Below the pieces are notes generated by a model that was given only the letters and a program-made list of their open reading frames with translations, was not told the origin of the DNA and made no database searches. Below are positions 20,763-21,931 of a stretch of DNA of 21,931 nt, one piece after another. The DNA is from Didymodactylos carnosus. Its lineage: Eukaryota; Rotifera; Eurotatoria; Philodinida; Philodinidae. Every line of letters begins with the position of its first letter. Position 1 is the first letter of the stretch. The position numbers and the translations under genes were made by a program. The DNA lies in the NCBI GenBank assembly GCA_905250885.1, contig CAJNOQ010002979.1, forward strand, positions 1 to 21,931. Direction: 5' to 3'.

Positions 20763-21884
20763 TACTGTATTGTAAATTGCAACACCTGATGGCTTCGCCG
20801 AGGTTGTCAAGCTCGTTTCGATGAGAATCGAATCTTTCTTTTCTCTACAAACGCAATATTGAATCTGATTTATTAGATAAAAATTACTCGAGAAATAAGA
20901 GCTATCTGTACACCAGACTTGTTGGTAACTTGCCAAAATCAAATTTTAACAGTATCAAAGAGTATTTTTTCAACGAGCAAAAGACAATAAAGACCCGTCT
21001 GAAATAGTCCGAGTCAGCAACAACGTTCCACCAATATATAAACGGAGATATGGCACGAAATGTTATTTATGATTTGAGACAAGACTGTTCAAAATTTTTT
21101 CATAAAAATGGACAAAAATGTAATATATATTGTCAATTTTACATTTTCTTGCAACTTGAACCTCTTTTTTCTTGAAAACAAGTTCAAAAACGAATCCTGA
21201 CTTGATTATCTACATACAAATGGAAAATCTTAAAATTTTGAAGAAAATAGTATTTTTTCTTGCTAAACAAATCTTCCAACAACCAACTCTTCAGTATAAT
21301 GAATTAACGGAATTTCTATCTGGTTCAAACTTTGTGCAAATATTTCCCCCCACGTAAAGCATCGTTACTCTGTGCATACGGATGTATATTTGATTCTGGA
21401 CTTTTTTATAGGGTTTCAAAAAGCTTCTAGATTTTGAAATAAACAATTTTTCTCAATGAATAAAACCTTTTTAAGGAAAAAATAAAGAAGAAACTTGAAA
21501 TGAGCTGCATCAAATCATGTATAAAGTAATAAGTTTTGACAAAAGAAATCTGAATCAAAACTTTTCGCCTAATCTCTATAGCAATATTAAAAAAATCCAA
21601 TGTTTTTCGATAACACGAATTTTTTATTCGTGAGATTTTATGATGACTGGAGAATGATAATGACTCGTGAAAAGGTTTATTTGCAAAACAATTCGAATGT
21701 CTGTATCACAATATCACAAGCCGAAATGGCCAATCATGTTCCCCTCTCTCTCCTTTCGTCAAATCTGTTGATGAGGAACATCGGTTTGGTCTTATAATCG
21801 ATTGACGGTCGTCTACTGTCTGTACCAAAATAGAATGGACTCCGTTGTTTTTTTAATAACTTTTGATAGAAGCCAGCTAGAGAG
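20763..21884. other. unassigned AT-rich region
   Basis: Open frames of about 60-80 codons occur on both strands (minus 20694-20942, plus 21172-21357, plus 21600-21797). None has a recognisable domain or supported splicing. There is a small hairpin TTGAAC/GTTCAA near 21155-21186. No RNA gene was recognised. Confidence 0.35.
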
Positions 21885-21912
21885 CTCCGGCTTTCGCCAT
21901 AAGAAAGCGGAG
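21885..21912. repeat. GC-rich hairpin near the window edge
   Basis: CTCCGGCTTTC (21885-21895) pairs with GAAAGCGGAG (21903-21912) around a GCCATAA loop, giving ten base pairs with one bulged G. It is GC-rich against an AT-rich background. It may be the edge of a repeat or a structured RNA continuing beyond the window. Confidence 0.5.
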
Positions 21913-21931
21913 ACTTGGGGGCATGTTTTCA

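Overview
This is AT-rich nuclear DNA from a small-genome animal. Three metazoan-type genes are split by many short introns (mostly about 50-110 bp, GT...AG). Intergenic spacers are compact and hold short inverted-repeat elements. Base composition, intron size and gene density fit a bdelloid rotifer or similar lophotrochozoan, but nothing here proves the taxon.

Layout. (1) Positions 1-520 hold repetitive DNA: a 10-bp GAAGTAC-type array ending in a motif that matches the end of a transposon at 14.8 kb, then a field of scattered GCGTCTAGATGC-like motifs. (2) 524-3890, minus: a leucine-rich-repeat / Roc GTPase / COR (ROCO family) gene in four exons, whose 3' end is off the left edge. Its COR region carries a one-base frame break in a homopolymer. 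(3) 3.9-7.1 kb: gene-poor spacer with a (TA)12 tract and a worn inverted-repeat element of about 494 bp. (4) 7107-7310, minus: an orphan open exon-like stretch just downstream of IFT140. (5) 7436-14669, minus: a complete IFT140 gene, resolved here into 34 exons (1556 aa), encoding the WD40/TPR core subunit of the IFT-A ciliary transport complex. (6) 14.67-16.29 kb: the divergent spacer between IFT140 and the next gene. It holds a clean 214-bp MITE with 6-bp target duplications, only about 100 bp from the IFT140 start, and a cluster of hairpins. (7) 16291-18609, plus: a complete 12-exon FKBP4/5-type immunophilin (469 aa: FK1, FK2, TPR, charged tail). (8) 18.6-21.9 kb: spacer with a roughly 870-bp imperfect inverted repeat (arms about 200 bp), a chain of plus-strand open frames that look like a decayed or unresolved gene, and a hairpin at the right edge.

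The three genes are unrelated in function: a signalling scaffold/GTPase, ciliary retrograde transport, and an HSP90 co-chaperone. IFT140 and the FKBP gene are head to head. Each gene has an AG preceded by pyrimidines within about 25 nt of its ATG, as expected if mRNAs receive a trans-spliced leader. No clear novel multi-gene system was found. The most interesting signals are the kinship between the two CAAGGGGG-ended elements, the possible alternative last exon of IFT140, and the coding-like inverted repeat near 20 kb.
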